Assembly: GCA_964017065.1 (NCBI GenBank)
Contig: OZ024791.1
Span: 7,634,384 to 7,698,383 of the forward strand
Length of the DNA stretch: 64,000 bases
Origin: Haliclona indistincta
Lineage: Eukaryota; Porifera; Demospongiae; Haplosclerida; Chalinidae
Direction: 5' to 3'
Each line of letters begins with the position of its first letter. Within the stretch, counting starts at the first letter, position 1. Shown piece by piece: positions 36,344 through 47,997 of the stretch. The position numbers and the translations under genes were made by a program. The notes below the pieces were generated by a model that was given only the letters and a program-made list of their open reading frames with translations, searched no databases and was not told where the DNA came from.

Positions 36344-39300
36344 ATGTCGCTTGTAGCGGTCGGTCGCAAAAACCCTCTGCAGCCCTGGTGGGTCTGTCCG
36401 CCAGATCGCGAGCTAGCATTGAGAGGAAAGTAAGTGGAGCTAAAAGTAATGCATGATGCAGCTGTCACAGTTTGCGCGTGTTCCATTAGTTATTTGTTGT
36501 ATGTGACTTGACTCTTGGAAGTTATGATATTGTACCACTAATTATCTTGTTTTCGGTTTCACGTTGTAGTCAAAACAACAACTTTGGGAAATTCTGATGC
36601 AATTCAGTGTATCCATCAGTGCATGCTTGCATGATTTGAAATGAAACAAACCGTTCACAACATGACTGCCTATTTTGGCTGTTAGCCCCCAGGTTCACTG
36701 TAGTATTCTCTGTTTGTACATACACAGAATACCCATACATCAGATGGGATGGATGTTTGCACTCAATTTCCTGCCCATTAGTACTGATTCATGCCTTGCA
36801 TTATCCCTCTTCGCTCATGATTAAGCATCTTTGTTTATTTATTACAGAATAAATACTGGCTACTCCACCATTGCCAGTAGAATACAGAAGAACAGGTATG
36901 CTCCTATCATCCGGTCAACTAATGTGGGAAAGCTGTCTGATGCTGAAGTTGAGATTATTAAAAGAGTGATAAAAAGAGCAGAAGAGATGGAACGGGCAGA
37001 GGAGATAAGAATTGGGTATGTAATGCATACTTGTCAGTGTGTACTAGAGCCCTGACTGCATGTGCATATAGGGAGGCATATGGTATAATAGACACGTAGG
37101 TCTTCACTTGCTAAGTTTCATTGGTGCAGAGGTGTCATGATTTTCTCCCGGTTTCCATTTACAGCTGTTTGATGCTGAAACACAAACAGATGCTGGAAGC
37201 CTCATGCGGAGACGGAGCCGCTACTTGCATACTCTGTGGCTGTGAACTAGGGGCGACACAGGAAGAAGGCCCAGTGCCAATGGTGTATTGCCATACTTGT
37301 GCAAAGGTAAGCAAGTGTTATTGTGTAAATACATGCTTCAAATACATTTCTGGTACATGTAACTATACAGCTATAGCCTACATATACTGCCAAAATAGTA
37401 CGATTCGCATAATCACCTTGAAATAACATTTGCTTACGAGGAGAACAAACACTGTAATACTCACAACTATAACTGTCTGGTAAATATGGTTGGGAAGATT
37501 AGCAACAACATGGACTGTCTAGAATCATGAGCATACTCCCCGGCTTAATAATGTGCTTGAATAACACTTTCAAAATCTGCTGTTACAAAATAAATATTGA
37601 AGTAAACAACTGAGTAGACAAATAGTTCAGGAGTTAAACTTGTGCTCTCATGTACACAACATGGATACTGTTATTCATAGTTTCCTGTGCCTAAACTTTC
37701 AATGTACACATAATCACAAACACAACCCTTGTTGATGTGCATAATTATCCACTGTCTCTCTCTCTGCAGGCAGCATGTCATCGCTGCAGCTGTGAAACCA
37801 GGCTTCGTTCAGGCGAGAGAGTTACCATGTGCAGACTGTGCTTCGAAAAGCAAGAGGTAAGAACTGCTTGTATACCACTCACTTCCTTCCCTTCCTCTGG
37901 TTTCTATAAAAGCTGTTTATTTATACTTCTTTGATGTCAATTCACTGGGTCTTTTTACACAGCTTTGGTGTAAGAGCGGTTCATGGATGAGAAACTCAGC
38001 TCCAGACATATCCCTCCCAGATTCAGCATTAGAACAACTTCAAGATGAGGTATGAGGCACCACTTCACTGACATATGCTTCATTGCTATTGATGTTCTGT
38101 TTCTGTAGGTCAATATGGCTAGTACAAGTTTCAGTAGACCTTGTGAGTTCGAAACAACAACTAGATGATACATGGTTGTTTATGTGATTATTTCTCTTCT
38201 CCAGCTCTGGATATAATGCCATCATTGTGGGCAAACCAAGATACAGAGGACAGCGTCAGTGAAGATGACGATGATTCTAAGCATGGATTCTCGTACAATA
38301 TCACATTCAATGACAGAGACACAGAGTCAGTCAACAGCGATGTAATAGCTACCTCATGGCGGAAGATTAATTCTCGGCCCAATTCTCGTTCTCGTTCCAA
38401 CTCCCGTTCATCCAGCGCTTCTCTACCAGGGTTACCAGATAATGCTAGCAGTCCAGCAGAGTTCACTCCTGTCATGAGCCGCAAGCCCTTTGGTATGGTG
38501 GAACAGTTGAGTGTTGATGAGCCCACCATTGATGACGTCCCTCTTGTGAGTATGAGGAGCAAGTCTAGTTCTTTGAAGAGATCTGGCGCCATGACTCCCA
38601 CGCAGCGTAACTCGTTCCGTCGTGTGAGAGAGAAAATGAAGGAAAAGCAGAATAGCCTTTCTGATGACAGAAGGAGTCGATCAGGATCACCAGCTGCACA
38701 CTCTGACCTTGAAAACTCTTTAAAGTTTTCAGACCGTGGAAGGCGTTGGACCGCTGATACATCTGCTGCTAGTGGTAGCTATGATGTAGAAATGGCTAGT
38801 CGAGGCCGCTCATCTTCCTCACACAGTTCTGGACGAGCTGGTGACAGTGAGTCAGAATCAGAGCTCACTGCCAGTGCCTCCATACAAGCACGACCAACTG
38901 GTCGCAGCTCTCTTCCTATTATTGTTGTAGACAAACCACTGTCTGCAAGACTAGCAGCTCGAGCTACAAGACATTCTGAATCATTTGACTTAGACGACAG
39001 AAACGATTCAGTGGAAAAAGACGAACTACCAAAAGTGGACCACAAATGGAAACGAAAGAATGCCTCACGTATCGGTCGAAGGCAGCAACAGGAATCAGAG
39101 CCAGTTTTGACAAAATTCGAATCGAAAGTCACAGATCTTACAAACACAAGCATAGACACAGGAGAAAGAGATCCACCAGTTGTCAAGGATCCAGAAATGA
39201 TCAGTGAAGAATCAAGTATCCCTCAGTCCAAACCATCAGAAGGTGACCAAGAAGAGAATCAAATAGAAGCCTTCCCAAGAAGAAGCATACAAGCAGACGA

Positions 39301-40795
39301 CAACAAGATTAAAATGATGAGAGAGAAAGCTCGACTGTCTGCTCGCAGAGCTCGACAAGGAGGAATGTCACGTGCTGTTAGAGAGCAAGAAGATGAAGAA
39401 TTCGCGCAGGCACCTTCACCAGTTCTTGGTGAAGAAGCAGTTGTGAACAATCAGTCTCAAGCTGACGCCATTGCACAAGAACCAGAGAGTAAAATACAGC
39501 AAGCTGTTGAACCTCCAATAGAGCAGCTTACTGAATCAAAGTCACCACCTCCTTCTGAAGCGGTCATACCTGCTGAAAAAGTGATAGAAAAACCTGTTGA
39601 AACAACTGTCGAAGAAGCTGCTGTTGAAACAACTGTCGAAGAAGCTGCTGCTGAAACAACTGTCGAAGAAGCTGCTGCTGAAACAACTGTTGAAGAAGCT
39701 GCTGTTGAAACACCTCCTGAGGAACCTGTTAGAGAGAAAGTAACTGCTGAAGAACTTGTTAAAGAAGAAACTGCTGAAGAACTTGTTAGAGAAGAAACTC
39801 CTGAAGTAATTGCAGAAGCACCTGTTGAAGAGCCTGCTGATGTACCTCCACCATTGCCGCCTCGAGATACAGAAGAAACAGAGGATAAGAATGAAATTGA
39901 ACAGGCAACAACTGAAGTACCACCACAGCCATCACCAGAAGAGACACAGAGCAAAGAGGAAGAAGTCAAGGCTCTTCCTGTCAGTGAAACTACCCAGGAA
40001 GAGAAAACAGAGACCCAGGAGGAAGAAAAATCTCAAAATGTTTACAATGAGCCAGCATCGGTAGACACTGCTATTTCTACTGCAGCAAGTGATCAAACAG
40101 AATCCACAGGTGAAAAAGATAATTTTGAGAGCCCAGTGAGATCCTCATTTCATCGAAGAAACGTTACTCGCTCAAGAGTCAAGAGGCCTCCTCCACGAAT
40201 GTCAATCTCGTCTGATACAAGTAAGACTGAATCTGAGGAGACACCATCAACCAAATCATCGGATATTACAGAAGAGACAAAAGAGGACAAAGAAGTGCAG
40301 AGGGTGTCTGAGAGATCCACTATACAAGCAGACGATGCTGAGCTACAGAGAAAGCGAGAAAAGGCTCGACAAGCTGCACGAAGGATGAGAGGAGGCAAGT
40401 ACTATGCTCCTTCATCACAAGAAGACTCTCCAAGTGTACCAGCTGAACCTGCTGTTGGAGAAGAGACACAGAGTCCAGTCAGAGCTGACTCAGAAAGCAA
40501 GACAGAGAGATCCGAGTCCATTAGTAGCAGTCGTCGCTTACTGTCTACTGTCGCAAGCAAGCCTCCACCAAGATTACCAAGAAAGCTAGACACCGATACT
40601 AAGCCAGCTGCAGAAAGTTCACAAATGGACGATGAAGACTTACCAAAAGCCGGTCGGTTTCGTCGAAGAAATGCTACTCGATCAGAGCGACGTGGGTCAT
40701 CAAGACGTCATTATCCTCCCTCCCCAGAGCATGCTGAGGAAGACTCCAGTCAGGCAGCAACCATTCAGAGCCAAGGAGATGAAAAACTTGTTTAA
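36344..40795 (+). CDS. Rabphilin/Noc2-like Rab effector (RabBD + FYVE-type zinc finger, no C2)
   Basis: Seven exons join in phase: 36344-36429, 36848-37015, 37165-37306, 37770-37856, 37963-38049, 38109-38142 and 38205-40795, giving about 1064 residues. The N-terminal ~170 residues form a Rab-binding domain: helix LSDAEVEIIKRVIKRAEEME, then eight zinc-binding cysteines in four pairs (CILC, CHTC, CHRC, CRLC), then KSGSW matching the SGAWF motif of rabphilin, Noc2 and Slac2. Such effectors link Rab3/Rab27-type GTPases to secretory vesicles. No C2 domain follows, unlike rabphilin and RIM. The ~860-residue tail is disordered: Ser-rich, then Glu-rich TTVEEAA repeats and PPPLPPR. Two copies of an IQADD...REKAR-x-x-ARR-x-R motif and three copies of an RR/KR-N-A/V-T/S-R-basic motif recur along it. 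Confidence 0.82.
39596..39711 (+). repeat. In-frame 30-base repeats encoding ETTVEEAAxE
   Basis: About four tandem 30-base units in the acidic part of the rabphilin-like tail encode ETTVEEAA followed by Val or Ala. The second assembly copy has the same array at 51250-51365. Confidence 0.85.
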
Positions 40796-41079
40796 ATGAC
40801 ATAATAATCCTCAAAAACTTCATCATCATGCAAATAAATATTCAATGCTGTATTTCATGCACTGTTTATAAAGCAGTACATTCGTTTTCTTTCATGTAAA
40901 ATGATGTCAAAAATTATAGGCAATGAATATTGTAATTACTTCCTTATAAAGATACTATCTGTGTACACAGCTAATAGTACAGGTATTTGAAATCACTGGT
41001 AAACAAGTCAAGTAGTTGGCGGCTTCGGGCAATTGTCTTCTAGATCAACACCTGCCTGGTTCAAGCCTAGACCACCACA
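40796..41079. other. Spacer before the death-domain cluster
   Basis: About 285 AT-rich bases between the rabphilin-like stop and the first death-domain gene. An AATAAATATTC stretch near 40835 is a plausible polyadenylation signal. Nothing else was recognised. Confidence 0.4.
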
Positions 41080-42271
41080 ATGAGCACACCAAGTAAGCAT
41101 TAACTAACTTTAAGGACTATGATCAAGGTGTTGGTGCTACACAGTCACACTAAATGCTCTTCAATTGTTGCCTCTTCTCCGGGGTCAACCCACCAACTGT
41201 TTTGAGTTTGGTGTCCACTTGAAGCTTGACTATGCTAAGTTAAAAGCACTGGAGAGAAGGTCAATGGGTCAAAAACCACTTATGGACTGCTTTACTGAGA
41301 TGTGTAACTATTGGTTGGAGAATGATGAAGACAAGACCTGGTCTGTTGTATACATGGCTCTTGTACAGGAAGGCAACAAGGCACTGATGGAAAACCTGTC
41401 AAAGAAGTATCGTCCAACTTCAAAAGGTGAAAGCACTATAGCTAATTTGAGTCATTCACTGAGTGACTATAATATGCACAGTTAATCTACCATTGGTCGA
41501 ATTCAAAAAGGCGCTAGATGTAATGGCTCATAAATGGTATCTTTTCGGAGGTGCCTTGCGCATACCACTGAGTATATTACATCAGATAGAGGAGTGCAGA
41601 GGAGGTCTTGATCGCTACAGGAAAGATGTATTAGAAGAGTGGCTGAACACAGGTGAAGCCACATGGGAGAAGCTGCAGACAACTCTCATTGAAGTAGGCA
41701 ACAGAGCACTGGCGAATGAACTAGAGGAACACAAGAGAAAGGACTCACAGCAACAAAAATCACAACCACAGCGATCACAAGGACAGAAGCAAGAAGGTAC
41801 GCTGATGTTACTGATGTGAATTATAGCTGAAATACTGATTCGAACTTCTAAAGTACATCAAGTAGGTGCAACTGATGCATCAGGAGCAACAGTCACTTCT
41901 TCAAGCTCATCATCACACGATGCTCTTGATCAAAAACTAAGTGAGTGCACCTTTCTCTCTATTCTGATGTGTTGATGCTATTCTGTACAGCCAGTGATGA
42001 CCTACTTGATGTACTTGAGCAACTTATCAATCTCAGTCGAAGCAAATTTTGGAAACTTGGTCTCAAGCTGGGTCTGAAATCTTCTAATTTGGATAACCTC
42101 AAAGATTCTTGTAAAAGTGATGATTTTGGTCAGAGTGTCATGAAGGCATGGTTGAACCAGGAAGACAATGTGAAACAGCCATCATGGAGATCACTAGTTG
42201 ATGCTCTGGAATCAAACTATGTCATGGAGAGAGTTACTGCACAGAATATTAGAGACTGGTTAAAACAGTAA
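41080..42271 (+). CDS. Triple death-fold protein (cluster gene A), first assembly copy
   Basis: Five exons join in phase: 41080-41092, 41145-41426, 41482-41796, 41866-41940 and 41991-42271, giving 321 residues. Exon 1 encodes only MSTP. Exons 2, 3 and 5 each encode one ~90-residue all-helical domain with the death-domain pattern: LLPLL...FGVHLKL...LKALE...W, then KWYLFGGALRIPLSILHQIE...LEEWLNTGEATWEKLQ, then KFWKLGLKLGLKSSNLDNLK...SVMKAWL...SWRSLVDALE. A Gln/Lys-rich linker and a Ser-rich exon 4 separate domains 2 and 3. All internal exons begin and end in phase 1. Death domains assemble signalling complexes in apoptosis and immunity. With no enzymatic domain this would be an adaptor or inhibitor; that is inference. 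Confidence 0.75.
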
Positions 42272-42980
42272 AAAGTGTCAAAAATAATAATAAGACCCAA
42301 AATTTGACAATACTAATATTCACTAATTCGATATACGCTAACATTTTTATGCTGTTAGAGTGCCAAGTTACCATTCAGACAAAATTAGATATCGATTTCC
42401 AATTCATGAGCGGAAATCAGAGTGAAATTAATATCACTAGGATGAGAGTCCAAATGAGCAAACAAAGGGTAAGTAGGACCAAGCTCTTCATACAACAATA
42501 TTATTTTTTTAATGTGCGATTGAAAATGAGAAAACAACCAACAAGTATCTTTGGCGTTGAGCACTTTAAAATGTGAACAATACTACTGCTGCTACCACCA
42601 CCTATACGTTTCCTCTTGATCACTGCCCCATCGACAGTGATAATAGTAGTGATAAAATTAGTGCCAAAAAATGATAACACCAGAAGTACCGAGCATTTTA
42701 TAAAAACTTCTCAATAATTGAAACACACAGCAAACCATACTAACCACGAAATGTTTGATCAAGCACTGTTTGCTTTCTGCACCTACTGGGCATACATGGT
42801 AACACAATTTGACTAACAAAATTCAAAACTAGGGAGTTTTGAATAACGATATTCAAAACTTCCTGGAATTCTTGATAAGCAAGTACACTCAGTGCAGTGT
42901 ACACAGTATCTAAAGTCGAGCCTGACTCTCTCTAACTACTTGAGTTCCATCTCAGCATAAAGACTCTTAACAAGTACCAC
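42272..42980. other. Spacer between cluster genes A and B (first copy)
   Basis: About 700 AT-rich bases with no convincing coding sequence. It differs from the second assembly copy (53926-54658) by many SNPs and small indels, the clearest sign of two alleles. Confidence 0.5.
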
Positions 42981-43629
42981 ATGTCTACACCAAGTGAGTA
43001 CTCATGGATTAGAGACTGGGTGTCTTAGTTTATAGTCTACTGTTCTAGCTGCTAGCTACATGCATAATGATGACATACATGCATTTTGCCTGTGACAGTT
43101 TCACTGAGTGCTGCTGAGCTAGAGCCACTTATCCAAGAAGAAAGAGCTAAATGTACTACACTAGGAATTGAACTTGGTATTACTTATTCACGGTTGGAGG
43201 AGCTAGAGAAAGATTCCAAAGCCAAAAAGCCAGTGACAGAGTGCTTTTTAAAAATGTGCAAGGTCTGGCTTATCGGGAAGAGACAGAAAGAAAGTGGTCT
43301 GAAGTCTTTAAGGCTCTGAGGCAACAGAAAAACAATAGACTTGAAGCAAGTCTGAAGAAAACATATGGAGAACATGAAACAGGTAATCATAGCTACTTAA
43401 TAGTAATTAGCGGTTTAACAAAACTATTTTCAGTTGAGACTAGCAATTTGAAGAAGTTTGCAAGAGATCTTAGGGAAATGACACCAGAGTGGTATCCATT
43501 TGGTCTTGCTCTTGGTCTGACAATGACAGACCTAAATATCATTCAGGAACAGACAGGACTGCAATGCTACATGTTGGCTATGCTGGAGGAGTGGATGAGA
43601 ACAAAAGGTGAAGAGGTCACTTGGGAGAG
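42981..43629 (+). pseudogene. Double death-fold protein (cluster gene B), first copy, frameshifted and cut by gap
   Basis: Exon 1 is 42981-42993 (MSTP), exon 2 starts at 43099 and exon 3 near 43433. Compared with the second copy, one base is missing near 43274 (TCGGGAAG versus TCGAGGAAG), so exon 2 shifts frame after VWLI and would reach a stop soon after. The second domain is open again up to the 200-N gap, where it is cut. This is either a true null allele or a sequencing error. Confidence 0.7.
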
Positions 43630-43829
43630 NNNNNNNNNNNNNNNNNNNNNNNNNNNNNNNNNNNNNNNNNNNNNNNNNNNNNNNNNNNNNNNNNNNNNNN
43701 NNNNNNNNNNNNNNNNNNNNNNNNNNNNNNNNNNNNNNNNNNNNNNNNNNNNNNNNNNNNNNNNNNNNNNNNNNNNNNNNNNNNNNNNNNNNNNNNNNNN
43801 NNNNNNNNNNNNNNNNNNNNNNNNNNNNN
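43630..43829. other. Assembly gap of exactly 200 N
   Basis: A run of 200 N, a round number typical of a placeholder. The sequences on the two sides do not belong next to each other: the left side is inside a death-domain exon, the right side inside an exon of the FERM gene whose counterpart begins at 32176. Confidence 0.98.
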
Positions 43830-46800
43830 TACGTCAGTGACTGAGGTCTGACCTTGCCGGCTTGACCTGCCGCAAACCTGTGATAAGCTGCCTCCATCTC
43901 CTAAAAAGAAAAGAAAAATATAAAAAGGAGTATGAAGTATAAGACTTACTTCACTGAGCATATATTCTTGCTGTTGCTTGTATTGAGAGAGATCCGGTAC
44001 AGAGGAACTCAATTCTCTATGACCTACAGCAACAAAAATGTTAAATATTCATCTCTTTCTCACTCTTATAATTTATAGTGATACTGTTAGCTTAGTAGCA
44101 GTGATAGTAGATAAACTGTGAATGTATCAAAATTAAAGTGTGTAAATGTACCATTTAGACAGTCAATCATCACAACTGCATATTCTGGTAGAGAGAGTTT
44201 AAGATGCTCCGTCACACCGTCCTTGGTAAAAGAGAGCTTCACCATGTCTGTTTCTGAGTCCTGAGAGAATAAGAGAAAGATAAATACAGGAGGGGGGCGA
44301 GGCTGGAACCAGTAATGTGACCTAATTAAGAATACATTAAAATGAGTTTAAATTACACAAAATGAACTCCCACACAATTAATAATTAACATAATTGTGGT
44401 ACTGACATGTTCCCATTGCAATAAGCTGCTGTAATCCCATACGAGACTCTTCTTCTTTGTATTATAGAACAGAAACATGATCTATTTAGAGAAAGAGGAG
44501 GAGGATAGCAACAACTATGGCGTCACTACTTTACCTTGTGTCTCGAGACTCCAATGAGACCGCTGTCTTTAGTCTCGGTATTAATACTCGAGAAGAACTC
44601 CATCCCGAATAGCTCCATCGAAGACCACATTTTTACAAACCAATTTTTAGCATCGCAAGCTAAGCACAGATGAATACATCATTGTAGTGGTAGTCAAAAC
44701 GTCTACATACCTACTAGGCCCTTCAATAAAGAGTGATGACTGGCAACCTCTTTGGCAACATTCTGATAAGATCATAGTTATACAGCTGCAAATAGAATCC
44801 ATGCACACATGTATTATGAACATACTTTTATCTTGCACTTTGGTGGTACAATTAATCCCTTCATTTTGTGAATACGTTCAACAGTATCCCTACAAGAGGA
44901 CAATATTCGCATGAAATAACGTCTGAGAACAAGTAGAGAGCATGCAAGCATATTGTTTTCGGAAAATAGTCACTATTTTGTGTAAGGGTATCTTGCTGCA
45001 GGCATCATGTCCAGCCAGTGGACTGAGACCAGGCAGCGCTGATAAATTAATCATGGAGACCATCTTCCTCTCAACTCATGCCTTCCAATCCCTTTCTCCC
45101 AGTCTTTCTTCCTTCCTTCCTCTCTCTCATTCTCTCCCTCCCCTCTGTTTCCCCCTCCCCATCTCTCTGGCTATAGTACAGCATACTCTTTCGAGCTAAA
45201 GTCTCCCATTGTTATCTGACACAGTAACGCTGACATCTTCACTAGATCTTGCTGTGAACAAAGCAGTTCTCCAGATAGAAAAGTCGCTCTGCATAAACAA
45301 GAGAGGAAAAAGAGAAAGCAGAGATGACAATCAAAGGAAATTAAATCAGTAAACCAACATATAAAATAGTCTAGACCTACCTTCCTTGTTTATAGAGGAG
45401 TTCATGTGTTGTCGATTCTCTATAAAAAACCAAGAGTACAGTGTACTTTTACATTTTTGAAGATGTTGTAGTCTCACCTCTCAAGGTCAGTGTGGTAGTG
45501 AAATCGGTACATCAGGATAACCTCGTCTTCCGCCATTACATCCTGTGTCAGCAGAGATTTGGTGGGGTCCAACCACGGCGTGTCAATGCGCATTTGATGC
45601 TTCTTGGAGATCTGTCTGTAGAGAAAACATAGCTGGTGATACAAACACATGAGAAAAAATTCAAAATAGCAGAGTGCCTTCAGTGCACATTTCAAATGTC
45701 TAAGATGGTCTGTTGTACCATACAATCCCTTCATTTCTATAGCAACTAGTCTAGCAGAAGCACTATTGATAGAGCAATGTTTATTAACACATCCTTAATC
45801 ATGGCAGTAGAGATTGCCGAGGTCAATCAAATTAGTGATCATTTGAATCACACTACGTCAGGGACTGTACCACATTCTCTCTGATGTGAAACCACAGAGA
45901 GCAAGTCACACTTCAATATTATTACTGATGTTTATTGCAATGCGCTATACCCAATATAGTACTGTTTTCAACGAGGAATGCTCTGTTATTCGCAATTAAA
46001 ACACACAGTCCATAGTGAAATCAAAACCAATTAAAAGTTTATGACATTAGTGAACGTACTTCTTCTTTGGTATAAGTTGAGAGGAAGATGGTCTCCGTGA
46101 TTTACCAGCGCTGCCTGGTCTCATTCCACTGGCACTGGCTGGACGGGATACCTGCAGCAAGACACCATACACAAAACAGTGACTACTTTCCGGCATTTTT
46201 ATTCAATTTGGCAAGTATGATTGTAAAGGTTTAGACAACAAGCCTTAATTTTTGACCAATTAAATAAATTGTGAACTATTGAATATAACTCACGGCTTTT
46301 CGTCTTATTTTTGGTGACACAGCAAGAGAGCTGTCACTGCCTGTTAGCTGCTTCTTCTTTCCAAGTCCAGGAGCTGTAAGCATAGAGACAGTGAGAGAAG
46401 ATGAAGCAAGCATTGATTGATCTAATTACTCACATATTCCTTGAGGGGAAAGTTCAGTTGGCTTAGCAGGATGACTGGATGTGTGATAAGTACATGTAAG
46501 CATAATGCAAATGTGAGTAGCTATGTCTGTCTCTCACTCACTGCTTAGTAACAGCATAGTCCACTGCAACAACAAGAGACAGCTCCTCCTGCAGACACAA
46601 AAAGTAACTTGATTATATTCTTTTCTCTAGTTATGCTTACTGGATGATCGTAGTGTAATTTATTGCACACATCACGAACAACCTCTTCAACCTAAGACAA
46701 GGAGAGAGAGAGAGAGTGAGTGAGTGACATTGGGAGAGGGAGGGAGGGAGTGAGCAAGTGAGTGAGTGAGTGGAGTAGTGCTGTGTGACTATCTACTTAC

Positions 46801-47720
46801 ACTGGATGATTCGTCGATTGATATCTCTTGTGAAGAAGCGTCTAAAAACCTGCAGAATATGAAACAACAATCACACATTCCCAATAAAATGACTAAGAGA
46901 AGATACTAAGTGGAAACTGAATGGTGTGAAACAGGAGGGAAGTACATGGACGCCTCAAAGAACAGACAGGTTTTGCTAGACTGAGTACATCAACATGCAT
47001 TGTACAGATACACCATACTAGGTAGTAAACAAGAGGTGCACACACACATGTGTGTGTCAGGAAACCAGTGGATGCAGGTGAGTATGAATATGGTGATACA
47101 GCAAGTGCATTCATGTACTGGAGACCATGAGCACCACATGATAAGAGGTGGGGGAGGTGGTGCTACTACACTAGCCATAATAAGACTTTCTGTTGACTAA
47201 AGGTCATGTAGAAAGAGAACACAAACGCCTCGAGACATGCTCTACAGCTTGTAGGGGAAGTTTGGTAGAGTGGTCGTGGGCTGACCGTATCTTGAGAGGT
47301 CTCATCTTCGGTCGATACTCTAAACGAGTGTTGCTGCTCTTCCTGAGCATTCTGCCGATATGGGAGCCGCTCTGCAGCCATACCTGTGGTCAGGGTGGAT
47401 GCAGGAGTGAGTAAACACACCCACACACACGTGGTGCTTCACAAACCTTTTTTTCGGGCCAGAACAGTGCGTACGAGTCGGGAGGCAGTTTAACGTCTCC
47501 CTGGTCGGTCAGTTTCTGGTAGACAGTCCGGCATACTTCCTCTGTCGTTAGCAATCGAGATGCCTGCACGGAAATGGAGTTAACTCTGTTAGCACCTTGT
47601 AGGTATTTTCACACCAACACAGTCAAGTCATATGAACTCACGCACCTCTAACGATATGCTTGGGTCTCGCCGACTACTCTCGCCCTCTGTGTCGTATTCT
47701 ATCTTGAGCGTGAGACTCAT
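43830..47720 (-). CDS. Talin-head-like FERM protein, second assembly copy, 3' part missing
   Basis: Identical, as far as I can see, to the gene at 31057-36066 shifted by 11654. The gap cuts it inside the exon equivalent to 32136-32246, so the last two and a half exons (WENPVF motif and Ser-rich tail) are absent. It is probably the same locus, not a second gene. Confidence 0.8.
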
Positions 47721-47997
47721 GATGGGCTGTGTACACCGAGTAGGCAGCTTTCTTTCCCGCGCCCGCCCTGCACAACTATTAGTCGATGACTGGCAGAGGG
47801 TGGAGCTCGTTATTACGTGACCGCATTCATAATGTCCGCAGGAAATGAGTACATAAAATACCACTTGCATATAAACGTGGTTGCAGTCAACATTTGCTAT
47901 ATTTCTCTGATTTGGCAGCGAGAGAAATCCGTATTTTGATTGCGGAGTACATCACCAGAGATCCGCGGCCGACCAGTGAACGGCGCCAGGCGAGAAG

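Larger units (their letters stand above)
32176..43629. other. First copy of a duplicated ~11.45 kb block (contig end)
   Basis: This block reappears at 43830-55299 with offset 11654. I noticed no difference until 42073 (T versus C, synonymous). Beyond that SNPs and small indels appear, and the offset has grown to 11670 at the right end. The block ends abruptly inside a death-domain exon at a 200-N gap. It is most simply the right end of one contig overlapping the left end of the next. Confidence 0.9.

Noticed and set aside
39457..39969. Long minus-strand frame rich in Ser/Thr/Val opposite the rabphilin-like tail (and again at 51111-51623)
   Set aside because: It is the antisense of a Glu/Ala-rich coding repeat; no splice signals, start context or homology.
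43608..44012. Open frames running through the N gap
   Set aside because: The gap bases are unknown, so these frames carry no evidence; the flanks belong to two different genes.
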